Shown: positions 43,615-53,232, numbered from the stretch's first letter. The stretch: 64,000 bases of DNA from an uncultured Tateyamaria sp. (GCF_947487805.1 NZ_CANKXW010000005.1:265535-329534); one strand, 5' to 3'. Made by a program: numbers and translations. The notes: generated by a model not told the origin, from the letters alone.

Positions 43615-44264
43615 TCAGCCCCAAAGACGGTTTCGAAACTGCGGCGCAGGGCGACATCCACATCGTCCATCGTCACAGGCAGGCCAAGATCAACCAGCGA
43701 CGTCACGCCGTGGTCTGCGATGCCGCATGGCACGATGCCGTCAAAATGGGACAGGTCGGGTTCGACATTGATCGACAGGCCGTGAAAGCTGATCCATTTG
43801 CGCAGGCGAATGCCAATGGCGGCGATTTTGTCCTCTGCAGGGGTGCCGTCGGGCAGGGGCGGTTTTTCGGGCCGTTCAACCCAGACACCCACACGGCCCT
43901 CCCGGATTTCCCCCCGGACATTAAAGCTGTCCAGCGTGTCGATCACCCATGTTTCAAGGTCGTGGACAAAGGCGCGGACATCATGGCCGCGTTTGCCCAC
44001 GTCGAGCAGGGTATAGGCCACGCGCTGTCCCGGTCCGTGATAGGTGTATTGGCCACCACGCCGGGTGTCGAAGACCGGAAACCGGTCCGGGTCGGTCAGG
44101 TCCTCGGCCTTTGCTGAGGTACCCGCGGTATATAGGGGCGGGTGCTCCAGCAGCCAGATGCACTCGGCCGCGTCACCGGCGGCGATGGCGTTGGCGCGGT
44201 TCTCCATCCAGGTTTCGGCCGTGCGATAGTCCGTCAGGCCGGGGCTCGTGATCCATTCCACCAT
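43611..44264 (-). CDS. lipB: Octanoyl-ACP:protein octanoyltransferase
   Basis: 217 residues. The catalytic pair is present: Lys146 (DKIAAIGI) and Cys180 (DGIVPCGI). Other motifs are [35 protein letters not shown] and [17 protein letters not shown]. It moves octanoyl groups from ACP to lipoyl domains, later converted by LipA. It follows the LytTR gene by 7 bases on the same strand and is likely co-transcribed. Confidence 0.95.
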   Translation of the reverse strand: MVEWITSPGLTDYRTAETWMENRANAIAAGDAAECIWLLEHPPLYTAGTSAKAEDLTDPDRFPVFDTRRGGQYTYHGPGQRVAYTLLDVGKRGHDVRAFVHDLETWVIDTLDSFNVRGEIREGRVGVWVERPEKPPLPDGTPAEDKIAAIGIRLRKWISFHGLSINVEPDLSHFDGIVPCGIADHGVTSLVDLGLPVTMDDVDVALRRSFETVFGAD

Positions 44265-44271
44265 GCTCGGT

Positions 44272-45042
44272 TCAGGGCAAAAGCCCCGCCTCCTTGATGG
44301 CAGCCACGTTGGCGCGGCTCACGGGAATTTCGGCACCGTTGGACATGGTCAGGATTGCACGGTCGCCCGCACGCCTGGCACTGTGAACCTGATCGAAAGC
44401 GGCCCAGTGCGACCGGTGCACTTGTGCGCCGGGGGTCTCCCCGGTCTCTGTTATGGCGTCGGACAGGCGCATCAGGACGAGGTCCTCTCCCTTCGTGGTC
44501 TGGATGCGCACATAGTGGTCTTCGACCGACAGCGCCACAAGCGCACCGCGTTTTTCGACGGCGATGCGACGAAGAATGCGGGCCGGTTCAGGCGTGGGCC
44601 GTGCCGGTGCGTCCGGCAGTTGGAGCCGCACCACGGCGAGAACGGCAGTGATGACTGCGGCAATCGCGATCACGGGGCCCAGAGCACCGGGTAATTCTTT
44701 CAGATCGGGCAGCAATCCAAACGCCAGCAGATTGATTAGCGTGACGACCCCGGCAATGCAAATACCGCTGAAAAGGGCCGTGATCCCAATGCGCAACCAG
44801 ATGTCGCGCCCGTTCAGGACCGGGCGCAACGCCACATCACTCAGGGCACCGACGCCATAGCACAGGACTGCGGTTGTCAGCCAATAAACGAGCCGAGCAC
44901 CAAAGCTCAGCCGCATGTCGGTGCCAAAGGGGCCTGCCATCGCCAGCACAAGCGCCACCCCGGCCAAGGCCGTCAATGTCGCGGGGTGGGCCATGTGCAG
45001 CCGCCATTCACGAAGCGTGAATTGCGGTTCATCGTCATTCAC
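44272..45042 (-). CDS. Membrane-anchored LytTR-domain transcription regulator
   Basis: 256 residues from GTG 45042 (SD AAGGGGG; a GTG seven codons upstream is possible). Four hydrophobic segments span residues ~22-140 and a LytTR DNA-binding domain follows (~155-250): [66 protein letters not shown]. Such membrane LytTR proteins respond to a cell-envelope or redox signal without a kinase. Target genes are unknown. It lies 97 bases from the divergent DUF2306 gene, a typical partner position. Confidence 0.85.
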   Translation of the reverse strand: MNDDEPQFTLREWRLHMAHPATLTALAGVALVLAMAGPFGTDMRLSFGARLVYWLTTAVLCYGVGALSDVALRPVLNGRDIWLRIGITALFSGICIAGVVTLINLLAFGLLPDLKELPGALGPVIAIAAVITAVLAVVRLQLPDAPARPTPEPARILRRIAVEKRGALVALSVEDHYVRIQTTKGEDLVLMRLSDAITETGETPGAQVHRSHWAAFDQVHSARRAGDRAILTMSNGAEIPVSRANVAAIKEAGLLP

Positions 45043-45139
45043 GAAGCACGCCCCCTTTTTCACGCAAACACAATGGAATGGCCGCCTGTGCCTTGTCTAG
45101 CTGAGGGTCGTTCGACACCGCAACTGGAAAGACCCCGCC

Positions 45140-45634
45140 ATGACTTTGCTTCCACTCCTGTCCGCCTCGCCGATCATCCAGCTGCACGTGGTCAGCGCCG
45201 TGCTTGCACTGATACTGGGGCCCTTTGTGATTTACGGGCGCCGTAAATTGCGGGTGCACAAGATCATGGGCTATGTCTGGGTGCTGGCAATGGGGGCTGC
45301 GGCCCTGTCGTCCTTTGGTATCCACAGCTTCCCGGTCATCGGTCCGTTCAGCCCGATCCACTTGCTCGCACTCTTTGCCTTGTGGTCGCTCTTTGAAGGC
45401 ATGCGACACATTTTTCAGGGCCGTGTCACCCTGCACAGGGTCGTGATGCGCTCGCTTTACTGGCGCGGCCTATGCGTCGCCGGTCTGTTCAACTTTCTGC
45501 CCGAGCGAACGACCAATCGCATGGTTTTTCCCGACACGCCCGAAGCGGGCTATGCGGTGATCGCAGCCGGGATCGCGGCGCTTGTCCTTGCGGGGGCGCG
45601 TGCCCGGCTTGAGGGGCGCGCGGCCGGGGTCTAG
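45140..45634 (+). CDS. DUF2306 membrane protein
   Basis: 164 residues with four membrane segments: IIQLHVVSAVLALILGPFVIYG, ILHKIMGYVWVLAMGAAALSS-type helices, and the family motifs RRKLRVHKIMGYVW and HSFPVIGPFSPIHLLALFALWSL. These fit DUF2306, small membrane proteins with conserved histidines that might bind heme or another cofactor. It is divergent from the LytTR regulator, which may control it, and shares a four-base stop overlap with the DsbA-family gene. Confidence 0.85.
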   Translation: MTLLPLLSASPIIQLHVVSAVLALILGPFVIYGRRKLRVHKIMGYVWVLAMGAAALSSFGIHSFPVIGPFSPIHLLALFALWSLFEGMRHIFQGRVTLHRVVMRSLYWRGLCVAGLFNFLPERTTNRMVFPDTPEAGYAVIAAGIAALVLAGARARLEGRAAGV

Positions 45635-46284
45635 GCCGCCTCGACGGCCACCTTTTGCAACAACTGTGCGTAAGTGTCAGCGCCCTGTGCGCCTGTCAAA
45701 AGGTACTTGCCGTCAAACACCATGCTCGGCACGCCAGAAATACCGTTCGCTGTCCAGAACTGCTGCTTTTCCCGAACGCCTTGCGCCAATCGGCCGCTTT
45801 CAAGAACGTCTGTGACGTCGTCGCGGTCAAGGCCCACGGTTTCAGCGACGTCGCGTAACACGTCCCAGTCCGACACATCGCGCTGGCCAGTGAAATAGGT
45901 TTCGAACAGGGCCAGTTTCAGTGGGTGCTGCACGCCCTGGGACAGGGCGAAATCCAACACCTGATGGGCCGCAAACGTGTTGTAGATGCGGCTTTGTGCT
46001 GAAAACGCGAAATCGATGCCGAGCGTCTTGCCCAGTGCAACGAGGTGGGCGCGGTTCTGTGCCGATTGCTCGGCGGACGCGCCATATTTCTCTGCGATAT
46101 GTTCGGTCAGGTTCTGGCCTTCCGGCGGCATGGCCGGGTTCAATTCGAATGGATGCCACCGGATGCGCGCGCCCGAGCCTGTCATGGCAAGGGCTTGTTC
46201 CAGTTGGCGAAAGCCGACAATGCACCAAGGACACATGACATCGGACACAATGTCGATATCGATGAATGGGGCGTCTTGGGGCAT
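45631..46284 (-). CDS. DsbA-family oxidoreductase, FrnE type
   Basis: 217 residues from ATG 46284. The thioredoxin-like start IDIDIVSDVMCPWCIVGFRQLEQAL contains the CPWC active site (Cys18, Cys21), and the helical insert is followed by GISGVPSMVFDGKYLLTGAQ, with the cis-proline. The family is cytosolic or lacks a signal here, and includes 2-hydroxychromene-2-carboxylate-isomerase-like and FrnE proteins. The role is thiol-disulfide chemistry, partner unknown. Confidence 0.92.
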   Translation of the reverse strand: MPQDAPFIDIDIVSDVMCPWCIVGFRQLEQALAMTGSGARIRWHPFELNPAMPPEGQNLTEHIAEKYGASAEQSAQNRAHLVALGKTLGIDFAFSAQSRIYNTFAAHQVLDFALSQGVQHPLKLALFETYFTGQRDVSDWDVLRDVAETVGLDRDDVTDVLESGRLAQGVREKQQFWTANGISGVPSMVFDGKYLLTGAQGADTYAQLLQKVAVEAA

Positions 46285-46437
46285 GGCAGATGGTCGCTTT
46301 TGTTTGTGCAGCAAGGCAAATTACATCGCTGTCCCGCGAGGGGATTTCAAGGGTAGCACCGTCATGGTCAGGAATTCGAGACTATGCAAATCGCCCTCAG
46401 GTGGTAGGCTGGGTGTATATTTTACGGAGGGAATTTG

Positions 46438-47709
46438 ATGTTTACAAAGACGATTGCGGCGTCCGTGGTGGCGCTGTCCATGGCGATGGTTCCCGCCACC
46501 CGCGTGAGCGCCGATGCCGGAGATTTCGTTGCGGGTGCGATCATCGGCGGAATTGTCGGGCACGCAGCCACCAAACAGAACCAACGCAAGAAAGCGGCGA
46601 CACGCAGCTACAGCACCAAAAAGACGTACAAGCCACGTTTGCCGTCCACGCAGGAAGGCCGCGAAATTCAGGCATCGCTTAATTACTTTGGGTTCAACGC
46701 CGGATCGGTGGACGGCCAGCTGGGGCAACGATCGCGGAACGCCATTTCATCCTATCAGGCCTATATGGGCTACCCGGCAACGGGTGCCCTGACCCCGTTC
46801 GAGCAGAACCTGCTGATCAGTTCCTACAACAGGGCGCAAGCCGGGGGCTATGCTGTCACCCAACAGATCGCCGCCACACCGGAAGGCACCCGAGGACTGC
46901 TCAAGACTTATCGCGCGGAATTGGCAGGACAGACCGCGGCGCCTGTGGTCACAGCCGTGGAGCCGTCAACGCCTGCGCCACAGCCACAAGAGCCGGTTGT
47001 TGCCGCCCTTCCGAACTTTCTGGGCGGCGGCGCGCAGCAGTCCCTTGCATCGCATTGCAACACGGTATCGTTGCTGACCAATTCCAATGGCGGTTTCACA
47101 ACCGTGGCGTCCATGTCCGATCCGAACGTGGTGCTGAACGAACAGTTCTGCCTTGCTCGTACCTATGCCATCGCCAAGAGCGAGGACATGATCGCCAAGG
47201 TGCAGGGGTTCACTCCTGATCAGATCGCCACGCAGTGCAAACAGTTCGGCCCCGCCATGCAGCCATTCGTGGCCGCATTGGCGCTCAAGCCGCAAGCCGA
47301 GGTTGTCAGCGACGTCGCTGGCTTCATTCTGACGACGGGAATGTCGCCCGCGCAGTTGCAGGGCACGGCCAAGATCTGCATGGGGGTCGGATACCGCACC
47401 GATGACCTGGATGTCGCACTTGGGTCAGCCTTGATGCTCTATGCGATGGGGGATCATGTCTATGGTGAGCTGATGGGACACCATTTGGCCCAAGGGTTCG
47501 GCACGTCCAAACGGGTCGATGCGGCGCGTGTCTGGTACGCCGAGGGCATCCGCGCGGTTGATCAAGGGCAGGCGGCCGTGTTCGCGCCAGGCCAGCCCGA
47601 GCGCACCGAGCTTTTGCGCAAGGCGTCCCTGACGGTGGGCGGAGCGGCACCTGCACAACCCACCGTTCAACCCGCGGCTTTGCCCACGTTCGGAATTGTC
47701 AGTGACTGA
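46438..47709 (+). CDS. Exported peptidoglycan-binding-domain protein (paralogue B)
   Basis: 423 residues from ATG 46438 (SD GGAGG). Signal peptide and start ASVVALSMAMVPATRVSADAGDFVAGAIIGGIVGHAA match the paralogue at 37954-38577, as do EGREIQASLNYFGFNAGSVDGQLGQRSRNAISSYQ and TPEGTRGLLKTYRAELAG. The extra C-terminal ~230 residues (NTVSLLTNSNGGFTTVASM, ALMLYAMGDHVYGELMGHHLAQGF) have no match I recognise and contain paired cysteines. A strong terminator follows. Confidence 0.85.
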   Translation: MFTKTIAASVVALSMAMVPATRVSADAGDFVAGAIIGGIVGHAATKQNQRKKAATRSYSTKKTYKPRLPSTQEGREIQASLNYFGFNAGSVDGQLGQRSRNAISSYQAYMGYPATGALTPFEQNLLISSYNRAQAGGYAVTQQIAATPEGTRGLLKTYRAELAGQTAAPVVTAVEPSTPAPQPQEPVVAALPNFLGGGAQQSLASHCNTVSLLTNSNGGFTTVASMSDPNVVLNEQFCLARTYAIAKSEDMIAKVQGFTPDQIATQCKQFGPAMQPFVAALALKPQAEVVSDVAGFILTTGMSPAQLQGTAKICMGVGYRTDDLDVALGSALMLYAMGDHVYGELMGHHLAQGFGTSKRVDAARVWYAEGIRAVDQGQAAVFAPGQPERTELLRKASLTVGGAAPAQPTVQPAALPTFGIVSD

Positions 47710-47726
47710 CAGACAGCAACTGATGA

Positions 47727-47757
47727 CCGGGACCCATCGGGGTCCCGGATTTCTTTG
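47727..47757 (+). terminator. Intrinsic terminator after the peptidoglycan-binding gene
   Basis: CCGGGACCC (47727-47735) pairs perfectly with GGGTCCCGG (47740-47748), ATCG loop, followed by ATTTCTTT. Confidence 0.85.
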
Positions 47758-47818
47758 GTATTTCGGTCTTGGCATTGCGTGCGTTCGCAGCTAAAGACCC
47801 AGCACCAAGTCAAGGCGT

Positions 47819-47905
47819 GCGGCCGTGGCGGAATTGGTAGACGCGCAGCGTTGAGGTCGCTGTGGGGTAACACCCGTGGAAGTTCGAGTCTTCTCGGCCG
47901 CACCA
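47819..47905 (+). tRNA. tRNA-Leu (anticodon GAG)
   Basis: 87 bases forming a class II tRNA: acceptor stem GCGGCCG (47819-47825) with CGGCCGC (47895-47901), anticodon stem CAGCG/CGCTG with loop TTGAGGT giving GAG at 47853-47855, a long variable arm, TTCGAGTC T-loop, and encoded CCA at the 3' end. It decodes CUC and CUU leucine codons. Confidence 0.95.
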
Positions 47906-48347
47906 GATTTTCTCGAATTCGTTGCGATCTGGCGCCTCCGGCAATGTCTCGGGATCGGGCATATGACGTCAGACGGTACGCATGACGGCGGCAAAATCCC
48001 TAAGTTGAGCTGGCGCGTTTCCTGCGCCAAACCTTTACCGTCGCCTCGGATTTGGCTGGCCGACAAATAGTTTTTTCAAATTGAGTTCAGTGGGTAGGCC
48101 CTCTTTCCCGTCTTTCGACCGACAAGGCCCGCCCATGGGGATCGTGAGAAACCAGCCGCATTTCCTTCGATTTTCCTCGATATTCACTCAAAATGAATCC
48201 TTGCGAAACGTCGATAACGTCGCGCATCATCCTAGCGTGATTCCTAGATGCACTATTTTGCACGGCCACCGGCTCAGATTTTTTCATCGAATTGGCCGCG
48301 ACCCCGAGGTCGGCTTTTATTTGAATTGACTTGAAAGGCGAAACGAT
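47906..48347. other. Intergenic region between tRNA-Leu and the large RTX gene
   Basis: 442 bases with a somewhat lower GC content than its surroundings and no gene I can support. A repeat of the tRNA 3' end, which would point to an integrated element, is not seen. It holds the promoter of the RTX gene, whose SD AAAGG is at ~48331; the promoter itself is not obvious. Confidence 0.6.
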
Positions 48348-51300
48348 ATGACCGATTTCATTTTTTCGACTGCTGTAAACACAAACCTGAATTTTCTGAC
48401 GTTTACGAACCAGCCTCGAACCGCCGGTGTGCAGACAACGACGTCCTTCACGTTCACGATCAATTCCGGACCGGAAGCCGGTTTTACCGTCCAAATCGTG
48501 GGCTCGGGCTTTACGGTTCCGAGCGGCTCGGGTGCGTTGCCTGATACGGGAACGGTCACAAGCATTATTGTGACCAACGGCGGTAGCCCGGTTTACGACG
48601 TCAGTGGTTTTTCGGTGCCTGCTTCGACGTTCTCTGCGTCTCTTGATCCGGCAACTCTGGTCGCGTTGATCCAGGAATTCTCAAACGTGTTCACCGGGTC
48701 TACTGGCAACGATACGCTTTCTGCAACGAACCAGCGCGACACGATGGACGGTGGCTTGGGCAATGACCTTTTGAACGGCGGCGACGGGAACGATTCGATT
48801 CTTGGCGGTGCCGGATTGGATACGCTGAACGGTGGCGCAGGCAACGATACGATGCGCGGCGGCGACGACAACGATATGCTGCGTGGCGACGATGGCACCG
48901 ACCAGTTGTTTGGTGACCTCGGCAACGACACGTTGGATGGCGGTGCTGGAAATGATCTTCTGGACGGTGGGGACAACAACGACAATCTGCGCGGTGACGG
49001 TGGCAATGACACTCTGCGCGGGCAGATTGGCAACGATACGTTAGCTGGTGGTGACGGGCGCGACTCCATGGATGGCGGCGCAGGGAATGACCTGTTTCTT
49101 GGCGTCGATGCGGGCGACACGGTGCGCGGTGGCACGGAGATTGACACCATCAATGCGTCGATGATGACAACCGGTATCCGCATCAATCTGGACGGGTCGC
49201 TGTCAACGCTGAACAGTTTTGTTCCGGGTGGCATTGATACGTCATCGGGCAACACCTTTTCGGACGGGGTCGAAAATCTAAACGGCTCGAATTTCGACGA
49301 CCTGATTGGGTTGAACGAACTTGATAACCGCATCAACGGCTTTGACGGGGACGACCGCTTTGTTTCCTTCGACATCCGTGGCAATGACACGGTGAATGGT
49401 GGCGCGGGCAGTGACACGTATCACGCCAACACCTCGGCGGCGTTGAACCTGAGCCTACTCACAACGGCGGCACAGACGGTGTCCACAGGAACCGTCCGCT
49501 TGATTTCTGTCGAGAACCTGATTGGTGGGACGGGCGACGACACGCTGACCGGCAGCAACGGAGACAACATCCTCGATGGTGGCAATTCGCGCTTTTCAGA
49601 TGACGTTCTGGATGGTCGAAATGGCAACGATACGGTCAGCTACGCATCCCTCACGTCCAGCACGGGTGTGAATGCGAGCCTGCGGACGCAGGGCGTTGTC
49701 CAAGCCACGAGCGCAGGCGGAAATGACACGTTCATCAGTATCGAGAACCTGCACGGGTCAATTGGCAACGACTCGCTGGAAGGCAATGTCCTGAACAACG
49801 AACTCCTCGGCGGCGATGGGGATGACACCATCACCGGCAATGGCGGCGACGATACTATCGGTGGAGGCGCGGGCGACGATGATCTGAACGGCAACGCTGG
49901 CATTGATGCCGTCACCTATTTTGATGCAGTCGCGGGCGTGACGGTCGATCTGAACAACACCGGTCTGCAAAACACAGGCGGAGCCGGAACCGACCAGATC
50001 CGAAACTTCGAACAGCTGATCGGATCAAGCTTTGATGACAGTCTGACAGGACGGATCGCCGGCGATGACACCATCCTCGCGGGCAGCGGAGACGACACGG
50101 TTGTCGGTGGCGGGGGCCTTGACCTGCTGCGCGGCGAGGACGGTGACGACCTGCTGATTGGCGATGCCGGCAACGACACGCTCGAGGGTGGTGATGGCGA
50201 TGACACATTGCGCGGTGGTCTGGGCAATGACAGTCTGAACGGCGGGGCCGGGTTTGACTTTGCCGACTATTCCACCGCGACCGGGGCCATGACCGTAGAC
50301 CTATTGGCCGGTACAAGCGCCGGACCGGATGGGGCCGACATTCTGTCGGGAATCGAAGGCGTTGTTGGGTCGGATTTTGCCGATGACCTGACGGGCGACA
50401 ATGGTGCCAACGTGCTCTTGGGCGGCGGCGGCAATGATACGCTGCGCGGTGGCAATGGCGATGACACGCTTACCGGGGGCGGCGGCAACGACGTTCTGGT
50501 CGGTGGCGGCGATTCCGACACCGCCGATTTGTCCGGCATCGCCGCGATCACCGGTGCAAATGTCGACTTGCGGGTGACTGGCTTCCAGACCACCGGCGAC
50601 GGATCGATCGACAGGTTCCTCCAGATCGAAAATATCATCGGCACGACGATGAACGATACACTTCGGGGCACGTCGGGCGACAACCTGATCGACGGGTTCG
50701 AGGGTGACGACCGGCTGTTCGGCAATCAGGGCAATGATACTTTGCTGGGCGGCGATGGAGACGACTACATCCTAACCGGCCCCGGAGACGATGCCGCCTT
50801 TGGCGGATTTGGAAACGATACGCTTGTCTCTAGCGAGGGCGAAGATACCCTGGTGGGCGGCTCGGGTGACGATCTTTATGTAGTACAGTCGAACGGAACG
50901 GGCACTGTCAACATCGATGACTTCCTCGGCGTCGATACGGTTGATCTGTCGGCGGGCATGTCCGGGGTGAACATCGACCTGACGCGCACCAAGATCGGGA
51001 CGATGGATGGCCGTGACATTATCGTGGACCCCAGCGGCATTGATGATATCGGCGGCGGCATCAACATTGCCTTTGCTCAGGATTTGTCGGGTTCGTTTAG
51101 CGATGACATCGACAATGTGACTGCGCTGGTGCCTGACATTGTCAGTTCTGTACAATCGTTCTCCAGCTCTGCGGCCTTTGCCGTGACAAGCTATGTCGAT
51201 AAACCGGTCGCCGGTTTCGGGTCAGGTGCGGACTATCCGTACCGGACGGATCTGAGCATGACCACGGATGCCGCTGCGATTCAGGCCGCTTACGCAAATC

Positions 51301-53219
51301 TGACCATCCTCGGTGGCGGTGACGGACAGGAGTCGCAACTTGAGGCGCTGCTGCAGATTGCCAACCGTGAGGAGGAGGTAGGATTTGACAGCAACTCGAA
51401 CCGGATTGTGGTGCTCTTTACGGATGCCGACTACCACCGCGCGGGCGATTTTTCGACGGCGCCCCCGAACAACGGTGACGATCAGCTCGACGGCACCCCA
51501 CCGGGCACTGGCGAGGACTATCCGACGGTAGAACAGGTACGGCTGGCCTTGTTGAACGCGGGGATCCTGCCGATCTTTGCTGTCACGAGCAGCCAAATAG
51601 GCAACTACAACAACCTGGTTGGTCAGTTTGGGTTCGGATCAGTCGTGCAATTGGCCAGCGACAGTGCAAACGTGTTGACTGCGATTGACTCGGCGCTTGG
51701 CATTGCTTCGCAAACCCAGCTCGAAGGTGTGATCGGCACCGATTTCAACGACATCCTGCGTGGCAACGCGCTGGACAATGAAATACTGGGCGGTGGCGGT
51801 CGGGACTTTATTGAAGGGCGCGAGGGCAATGACACTCTTGTCGGCGGCGCGGACAATGACCGGCTGTTCGGGAACGAGGGCGACGACTTGCTACAAGGCG
51901 GCCTTGGTCGCGATGAAATTGATGGTGGTCTTGGAAACAACACGGCCAGCTATTCGGACATCCTGACAAATGTCCGTGTGGATCTGAATATCACGGTCGC
52001 ACAGAATACTTTGGGCGGAGATGTCGACACCATCACCAATATTCAAAACCTGATTGGCGGACAGGCCAACGATCTTTTGCTGGGCAATACCAGCAACAAT
52101 TTGATCGATGGCCAGGCCGGCAATGATACGATCCGCGGCGACGCTGGTTTGGATACTCTGATTGGCGGGGCCGGGGACGATTTCCTCTTTGGTGAAACAG
52201 GCGACGATCTGTTGCTTGGCGGCACCGGCACCAATGCGCTTGACGGTGGGACCGGCACGGATATGGCGTCCTACATTGACGCGTCACTTGGCGTCACCGT
52301 TGACCTGCGCCTCGGTGGTTTCCAATCCGTCAATGCAAACCGGACCGACCGTCTCAGAGACATCGAAGATCTCGAAGGCTCGAACCAGAACGATGTGTTG
52401 ACGGGTGATGCCGCTGTGAACCGGTTGTTTGGTGCGGGCGGCAATGACATTCTCAACGGTTTGGACGGAAACGACGCGCTGTCCGGTGGGGATGGAAATG
52501 ACTCTGTGCTTGGTGGGGTCGGCAATGACAACCTTGCGGGTGACCTTGGCAATGACACGCTGGACGGCGGGATCGGCAACGACACCGTGCAGGGGGGCGG
52601 TGGCGATGATGTTCTGCTTGCATCGGCCGGCAACGACCTCCTTGACGGCGCGCCAAGCTCTTCTGTTGCAAGTGGGGACTTTGACACGGCTGACTATTCG
52701 GCATGGGGCCAAGGCATCACCTTGGTGTCCTCCAGCGTGACCAAGAGCGGATCTGAAACGGACACCTTGCGTGATATCGACATGATCATCGGCTCAGGTT
52801 TTGACGATAGTTTCAATTTGAACTCGATCACCGATGCCGATGGCGGCGCTGGCAATGATACGTTCCTTGCGGGGTCCTCGCAGAACACGATGACCGGCGG
52901 CGCGGGGATGGATACGTTCATCTTTGACTCTGTCTCGGACATTGGATCGTCGGTCACGGTCTTTGATCGGATTACCGACTTTGAAAGCGGCATCGACATG
53001 ATTGATTTCTCGCTCATCGATACAGATAGCGCGGTGGGGGATCAGGCGTTCACCTTCAACAGCATGGGCTTCTTCTCGGGCACAGAGGACGAGATCATCT
53101 ACGGTGTCTTTGGCGGGACCGGGGCGCTGATGATCGACACCAGCGGGAACGGCGCCGCCAACGCTGTGCTGCTCTTGGATGGTGGCCCGGCGATCTTGGC
53201 ATCAGACCTGATTTTGTAA
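48348..53219 (+). CDS. Giant RTX protein with an integrin beta I-like (VWA) domain
   Basis: 1623 residues, acidic, no signal peptide. A ~115-residue N-terminal domain is followed by RTX nonapeptide blocks alternating with ~50-residue modules (D-x-A-x-Y ... V-D-L ... I-E-N-L-I-G-S pattern; nine full copies and one partial). At ~905-1120 the repeats are interrupted by an integrin beta I-like domain (MIDAS Asp912-x-Ser914-x-Ser916). The C-terminal ~100 residues end IDMIDFSLID and VLLLDGGPAILASDLIL, like serralysin-type type I secretion tails. It is probably a calcium-stabilised surface adhesin. No transporter genes are in the window. Confidence 0.85.
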   Translation: MTDFIFSTAVNTNLNFLTFTNQPRTAGVQTTTSFTFTINSGPEAGFTVQIVGSGFTVPSGSGALPDTGTVTSIIVTNGGSPVYDVSGFSVPASTFSASLDPATLVALIQEFSNVFTGSTGNDTLSATNQRDTMDGGLGNDLLNGGDGNDSILGGAGLDTLNGGAGNDTMRGGDDNDMLRGDDGTDQLFGDLGNDTLDGGAGNDLLDGGDNNDNLRGDGGNDTLRGQIGNDTLAGGDGRDSMDGGAGNDLFLGVDAGDTVRGGTEIDTINASMMTTGIRINLDGSLSTLNSFVPGGIDTSSGNTFSDGVENLNGSNFDDLIGLNELDNRINGFDGDDRFVSFDIRGNDTVNGGAGSDTYHANTSAALNLSLLTTAAQTVSTGTVRLISVENLIGGTGDDTLTGSNGDNILDGGNSRFSDDVLDGRNGNDTVSYASLTSSTGVNASLRTQGVVQATSAGGNDTFISIENLHGSIGNDSLEGNVLNNELLGGDGDDTITGNGGDDTIGGGAGDDDLNGNAGIDAVTYFDAVAGVTVDLNNTGLQNTGGAGTDQIRNFEQLIGSSFDDSLTGRIAGDDTILAGSGDDTVVGGGGLDLLRGEDGDDLLIGDAGNDTLEGGDGDDTLRGGLGNDSLNGGAGFDFADYSTATGAMTVDLLAGTSAGPDGADILSGIEGVVGSDFADDLTGDNGANVLLGGGGNDTLRGGNGDDTLTGGGGNDVLVGGGDSDTADLSGIAAITGANVDLRVTGFQTTGDGSIDRFLQIENIIGTTMNDTLRGTSGDNLIDGFEGDDRLFGNQGNDTLLGGDGDDYILTGPGDDAAFGGFGNDTLVSSEGEDTLVGGSGDDLYVVQSNGTGTVNIDDFLGVDTVDLSAGMSGVNIDLTRTKIGTMDGRDIIVDPSGIDDIGGGINIAFAQDLSGSFSDDIDNVTALVPDIVSSVQSFSSSAAFAVTSYVDKPVAGFGSGADYPYRTDLSMTTDAAAIQAAYANLTILGGGDGQESQLEALLQIANREEEVGFDSNSNRIVVLFTDADYHRAGDFSTAPPNNGDDQLDGTPPGTGEDYPTVEQVRLALLNAGILPIFAVTSSQIGNYNNLVGQFGFGSVVQLASDSANVLTAIDSALGIASQTQLEGVIGTDFNDILRGNALDNEILGGGGRDFIEGREGNDTLVGGADNDRLFGNEGDDLLQGGLGRDEIDGGLGNNTASYSDILTNVRVDLNITVAQNTLGGDVDTITNIQNLIGGQANDLLLGNTSNNLIDGQAGNDTIRGDAGLDTLIGGAGDDFLFGETGDDLLLGGTGTNALDGGTGTDMASYIDASLGVTVDLRLGGFQSVNANRTDRLRDIEDLEGSNQNDVLTGDAAVNRLFGAGGNDILNGLDGNDALSGGDGNDSVLGGVGNDNLAGDLGNDTLDGGIGNDTVQGGGGDDVLLASAGNDLLDGAPSSSVASGDFDTADYSAWGQGITLVSSSVTKSGSETDTLRDIDMIIGSGFDDSFNLNSITDADGGAGNDTFLAGSSQNTMTGGAGMDTFIFDSVSDIGSSVTVFDRITDFESGIDMIDFSLIDTDSAVGDQAFTFNSMGFFSGTEDEIIYGVFGGTGALMIDTSGNGAANAVLLLDGGPAILASDLIL
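51060..51702 (+). other. Integrin beta I-like domain within the RTX protein
   Basis: Residues ~905-1119. DLSGSFSDD (912-920) lines up with the integrin beta3 DLSYSMKDD, keeping MIDAS Asp/Ser/Ser and ADMIDAS Asp919/Asp920. GGDGQESQLEA supplies Asp992 and Glu995 at the positions of beta3 Asp217/Glu220. LFTDADYHRAGD (Asp1026, His1030) lines up with TDAKTH (Asp251). DYPTVEQVRLALLNAGILPIFAVT (1057-1080) matches the DYPS...IFAVT segment. This is alignment by eye, not a computed one. Confidence 0.8.
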
Positions 53220-53232
53220 GGTGTCACAATAG

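Noticed and set aside
48081..48329. 82-codon plus-strand frame before the large RTX gene
   Set aside because: No SD and no recognisable character; the minus strand is equally open across this stretch.
47819..48347. tRNA-Leu as an integration site for a genomic island
   Set aside because: No integrase, no repeat of the tRNA 3' end, and flanking genes look chromosomal; only the RTX gene and a slight GC drop hint at transfer.
48700..52950. Possible CRISPR or DNA tandem repeat
   Set aside because: The repeats are in-frame RTX nonapeptide codons with drifting third positions, not identical DNA repeats with unique spacers.
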